Below are positions 61,379 through 64,000 of a stretch of DNA of 64,000 bases, piece by piece; position 1 is the first letter of the stretch; each line of letters opens with the position of its first letter. Origin of the DNA: CAZNYN01 sp964577295. Its GTDB lineage: Bacteria; Synergistota; Synergistia; Synergistales; Synergistaceae. The notes beneath the pieces are model-generated. The model worked only from the letters and a program-made list of their open reading frames with translations. It had not been told where the DNA came from and did not search any database. The position numbers and the translations under genes are program-made. The stretch spans positions 1 to 64,000 of the forward strand of contig CAZNYN010000006.1 of assembly GCA_964577295.1 (NCBI GenBank). The letters run 5' to 3'.

Positions 61379-62443
61379 CTATCCGTTCTGTCTTTCGATT
61401 GTTATAGATACCTTGCGCTTTTCTTCCGGCGCCTCGAGTATTTTGCCAAGTCCCATAGCGACCGAGAAGAGCGGCTGTTCCGCTACATGGACGGGTACAT
61501 TAAGAGCATCTGCGAAGCGCAGATTCAGACCGCGAAGCTGTGACGTGCCTCCCGTCAAGACTATGCCTTGGTCGACAATGTCTCTTACCAGTTCGGGCGG
61601 AGTCTGTTCCAAAGCGGAGCGAATAGTGTCCTCTATCTGGGCTACTACAGGTTCGATGGCTTCTCTGACCTCTGTGGAGGTTATCCTGACAACCTTTGGA
61701 AGACCGTCTACAAGATCTCTGCCTTTGACATCAATCTTAAGTTCCTGATCGATGGGCATTGCGGAGCCCACTGCGATTTTAATCTCTTCCGCGGTGCTTT
61801 CTCCTATCGCAAGAGTGTAATTCTGGCGCATCATAGCTATAATATTTTCATCCAAAGAGTTGCCTGCCACACGCACCGCATGATTCAGAACTATTCCTCC
61901 GAGGGAGAGAACGGCAACTTCGCATGTTCCGCCTCCCATATTTACAACCATACTGCCCTGCGGTTCGTATATGGGAAGTCCTATGCCGACTGCTGCGGCA
62001 AACGGTTCTTCCACGACAAAAGCTTCCTTTGCCCCCGCTGCCAAAGTTACTTCGACAACGGCACGCTTTTCCACTTCTGTAACACTTGCGGGCACACAGA
62101 CTGCGACTCTCGGATATGAGAACATACCGTTTGAACCTATGGCGCTCTTCATATAATGGCGAATCATGTGCTCCGTCATCTCAAAATCAGCTATGACTCC
62201 GTGAGAGAGAGGGCGTATTGTAGAAACACCCACAGGGGTGCGTCCTATCATCTTTTTGGCATCGGAGCCAAAAGCTATTATCTCTTTATTACCCTTCCTT
62301 CCGAGACTGCGCACCGCTATGACGGAAGGCTCGTTTATGACGACACCCTTTGACTTGACATATATAACAGTGTTTACGGTTCCTATATCAATACCTATTT
62401 CATGGTTAAAAAAGTTAGGTTTAAAATTAAACAAACACGCCAC
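61379..62443 (-). CDS. mreB: rod shape-determining actin homolog MreB
   Basis: This 354-residue actin-like protein has IGIDIGTVNTVIY (phosphate 1), VNMGGGTCEVAVLSL (phosphate 2) and VLTGGTSQLRGL (adenosine). Membrane-bound filaments guide the elongation machinery. The phosphate-1 loop reads GTVNT where most have GTANT, a mild change. It is followed by mreC. Confidence 0.96.
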   Translation of the reverse strand: MACLFNFKPNFFNHEIGIDIGTVNTVIYVKSKGVVINEPSVIAVRSLGRKGNKEIIAFGSDAKKMIGRTPVGVSTIRPLSHGVIADFEMTEHMIRHYMKSAIGSNGMFSYPRVAVCVPASVTEVEKRAVVEVTLAAGAKEAFVVEEPFAAAVGIGLPIYEPQGSMVVNMGGGTCEVAVLSLGGIVLNHAVRVAGNSLDENIIAMMRQNYTLAIGESTAEEIKIAVGSAMPIDQELKIDVKGRDLVDGLPKVVRITSTEVREAIEPVVAQIEDTIRSALEQTPPELVRDIVDQGIVLTGGTSQLRGLNLRFADALNVPVHVAEQPLFSVAMGLGKILEAPEEKRKVSITIERQNG

Positions 62444-62515
62444 CCGCTTTCAAAAATTTCCATTCGGCAAGCAAGCCGCCGAAAGATAATTATCTCATAT
62501 TTGCGGCATTTTACA

Positions 62516-63166
62516 TCACCGGACTTGCGCAAGAGCTCCGTCCGCCGCTATATAATGCCCTATCAATTTTATTCCGAGCACAGCCAAAGCACCTCTCACT
62601 TTATCCGTGAGAGCAATGTCTTCCACACTCGGGTACAGACTCCCGTCAGGGTGGTTATGGAGCAAAACCACGGAGAAAGCTCCGACTCTGACCGCTTTTC
62701 TGTAAAAAACAGGCAAATCCATATAAGCTCCGCTGAGCCCTCCGTAGGATATTATATCCTCCTCTATAACTTTTTCCCTGCTGTCGAGAAAAATTGCGTA
62801 TATATTTTCTCTCTCCTCATATTTTGAATCAAGAGCAATTGCCTCAGCTCTTGCCTGCCACGTGCCTTTATCGGTTCTTTCCAAGGCTGATATTCTCTTG
62901 CCAAGCTCCAGAACAGCCAAAAGAGTGGCACATTTCGCTCCTTTGAGTCCCTTTTCCTGCATGAGTTCGGCAGGAAGAGCATTTGAAAGTCCTGAAAGGC
63001 CTCCGAACTTTTCAAGCAGAGATGCCGAAAACGAGAGAACATCATTTCCGTTTGTCCCTGTACGCAGCAAAACAGCGATGAGCTCTACTACGGAGAGAGA
63101 GTTCGGCCCTTTTGAGAGCAGTTTCTCCCTCGGGCGATCCTCATCGGAAAGCTGATCCAGTCTCAT
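62516..63166 (-). CDS. radC: RadC-family JAMM-domain protein
   Basis: This 216-residue protein has an N-terminal helix-hairpin-helix region (PREKLLSKGPNSLSVVELIA) and the JAMM metal site LLHNHPDGSLYPSVEDI (H-x-H-x7-D type). The name comes from an old DNA repair assignment that no longer holds; the true function is unknown. It lies 8 bases after the metallo-hydrolase gene and 72 bases before mreB, a common neighbourhood for radC. Confidence 0.93.
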   Translation of the reverse strand: MRLDQLSDEDRPREKLLSKGPNSLSVVELIAVLLRTGTNGNDVLSFSASLLEKFGGLSGLSNALPAELMQEKGLKGAKCATLLAVLELGKRISALERTDKGTWQARAEAIALDSKYEERENIYAIFLDSREKVIEEDIISYGGLSGAYMDLPVFYRKAVRVGAFSVVLLHNHPDGSLYPSVEDIALTDKVRGALAVLGIKLIGHYIAADGALAQVR

Positions 63167-63174
63167 GTCACAAA

Positions 63175-63804
63175 TCAGCGAGGCCAGTAGGGATTATACA
63201 TCTTCTCCGCACCGATTGTCGTCTCAGGCCCGTGTCCTGGAAACACTCTGAGCTTATCGGGGAAGCCGTCAAGCTTCTGAAGCGATTCTATAAGGGTGTC
63301 CTCGTCTCCGCCCGGAAGGTCACTCCTGCCTATCGACCTTGCAAAGAGTGTGTCCCCCGAAATGAGGAACTGCTCGTCGGCATCGGTAACAAATAGGCAA
63401 ATACCGCCTCTTGTATGGCCGGGGGTGTGAATGACCTTTATTGTCATTGTTCCTACCTTTATGACATCATTGTCCTTCAGCTCCTTATCGGGAGCGGAAA
63501 GCTCTATGGTGGACCCCAGCATCGCGGACAGGTTCTTGTTCGCATTGGAGAGAGCCTCTGCATCTTCATAGTGCACCGCGACGCCGTTTTCGGATATGTT
63601 CTTGAGATCCGGAATTCCGCCTATGTGGTCACTGTGCCCGTGTGTCAAAATTATCCAGTGCAGATGTATGTCATTTTCTCTTATAAAATTTTCGACTTCC
63701 TCCGCAGGGCCTCCCGGATCAACCACAAAACCGTCTCCGTCACTGTTCCATACAAGATAGCAGTTTGTCCAAAGTGTGCCAAGCGCAAACCTTTTAATTT
63801 TCAT
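63175..63804 (-). CDS. metallo-beta-lactamase-fold hydrolase (glyoxalase II-like)
   Basis: This 209-residue MBL-fold enzyme has LTHGHSDHIGG with the H-x-H-x-D-H metal site, HTPGHTRGGICLF, and VFPGHGPETTIG. The length fits the short glyoxalase II-like or persulfide dioxygenase-like group; a hydrolase of thioesters or similar is likely. The ATG chosen follows AAGGAGTG by 6 bases; a GTG 9 bases upstream overlaps the dtd stop and is less likely. Confidence 0.9.
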   Translation of the reverse strand: MKIKRFALGTLWTNCYLVWNSDGDGFVVDPGGPAEEVENFIRENDIHLHWIILTHGHSDHIGGIPDLKNISENGVAVHYEDAEALSNANKNLSAMLGSTIELSAPDKELKDNDVIKVGTMTIKVIHTPGHTRGGICLFVTDADEQFLISGDTLFARSIGRSDLPGGDEDTLIESLQKLDGFPDKLRVFPGHGPETTIGAEKMYNPYWPR

Positions 63805-63809
63805 TGTTT

Positions 63810-64000
63810 TCACTCCTTACTGTCTATCATAAGTGTAACGGGACCGTCGTTACAAATATTAACCTGCATATTAGCCTGAAAAACTCCCGTAGCCGTTACA
63901 ATACCGCGTTTTACCGTCTCTGCGGCAAACTTCTCATACATGGCGTTTGCGAAAACAGGTTCAGCCGCCTTCACCCATGAGGGTCTTCTGCCTCTTTTGC
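63810..64000 (-). CDS. dtd: D-aminoacyl-tRNA deacylase, 3' part only
   Basis: The C-terminal 62 codons of Dtd are present; the rest lies beyond the window. The readable end begins KRGRRPSWVKAAEPV and finishes VNICNDGPVTLMIDSKE, where NDGPVT is the family motif. Dtd removes D-amino acids wrongly attached to tRNA. The stop codon lies 5 bases before the start of the downstream metallo-hydrolase, so they are coupled. Confidence 0.9.
   Translation of the reverse strand, partial: KRGRRPSWVKAAEPVFANAMYEKFAAETVKRGIVTATGVFQANMQVNICNDGPVTLMIDSKE

Noticed and set aside
1..64000. Insertion sequences, prophage genes or CRISPR arrays
   Set aside because: No transposase, integrase, phage structural gene or regularly spaced repeat was seen anywhere in the window.

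Overview
The window reads as a bacterial chromosome segment from an anaerobic, amino-acid-fermenting, rod-shaped organism. The best guess is a member of the Synergistota (Cloacibacillus/Synergistes-like); this is inferred from gene content and order, not from a marker gene. Supporting content: a Stickland-type betaine/sarcosine/glycine reductase component B with an in-frame selenocysteine TGA, an [FeFe]-hydrogenase-like protein, threonine ammonia-lyase, carbamate kinase, a molybdenum hydroxylase, several peptidases and amino-acid transporters, and a long mre/min/smc cell-shape cluster. No insertion sequence, prophage, CRISPR array or rRNA was seen. Coding density is high and most genes have clear GGAGG-type ribosome binding sites.

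Layout. 1-229: three tRNAs on the minus strand (Leu-UAA, initiator Met, and a second CAU tRNA cut by the window edge) behind one strong promoter. 306-2768: a minus-strand run of a cysteine-rich redox protein, an FAH-family hydrolase and a PatB/MalY-type C-S lyase. 2975-7990: fluoride channel, oligoendopeptidase F, LysE exporter, carbamate kinase and an AEC permease. 8066-9182: a ComEC-like metallo-hydrolase with its DUF3006 partner, divergent from the permease across a perfect palindrome. 9285-17390: two very large paralogous PAS-GGDEF sensor proteins around a gpt-like phosphoribosyltransferase and an unlisted 42-codon gene. 17362-23649: aminotransferase, cupin, a single-chain molybdenum hydroxylase behind a long structured leader, and ilvA.

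23932-28857 is the most unusual part. A HyuA-like ATPase/hydantoinase, a single-chain cobalamin-dependent mutase-like protein and an orphan TRAP binding protein lie together, with a shared dyad (ATGCA-N3-TGCAY) upstream of the first two. 29086-35947: hydrogenase-like protein, AraC regulator, YfcC permease, dipeptidase PepD and an MFS transporter. 36147-41420: betaine-reductase-type component B (pyruvoyl precursor plus selenoprotein), a BCCT betaine/choline-type transporter and an unrecognised 325-residue protein.

41522-64000 is an almost unbroken minus-strand cluster: dtd, a metallo-hydrolase, radC, mreBCD, mrdA, minCDE, rodA, two radical-SAM-associated proteins, rng, smc, a tRNA/rRNA methyltransferase pair, metG, a TatD nuclease, tgt and tsaC. 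It links cell elongation and division-site placement with RNA processing, chromosome segregation and tRNA modification. A working picture is an organism that imports peptides, amino acids and betaine-like osmolytes, ferments them reductively, and reports nutrient or redox state through cyclic-di-GMP sensors. All functional calls come from reading translated motifs; no database search was run.
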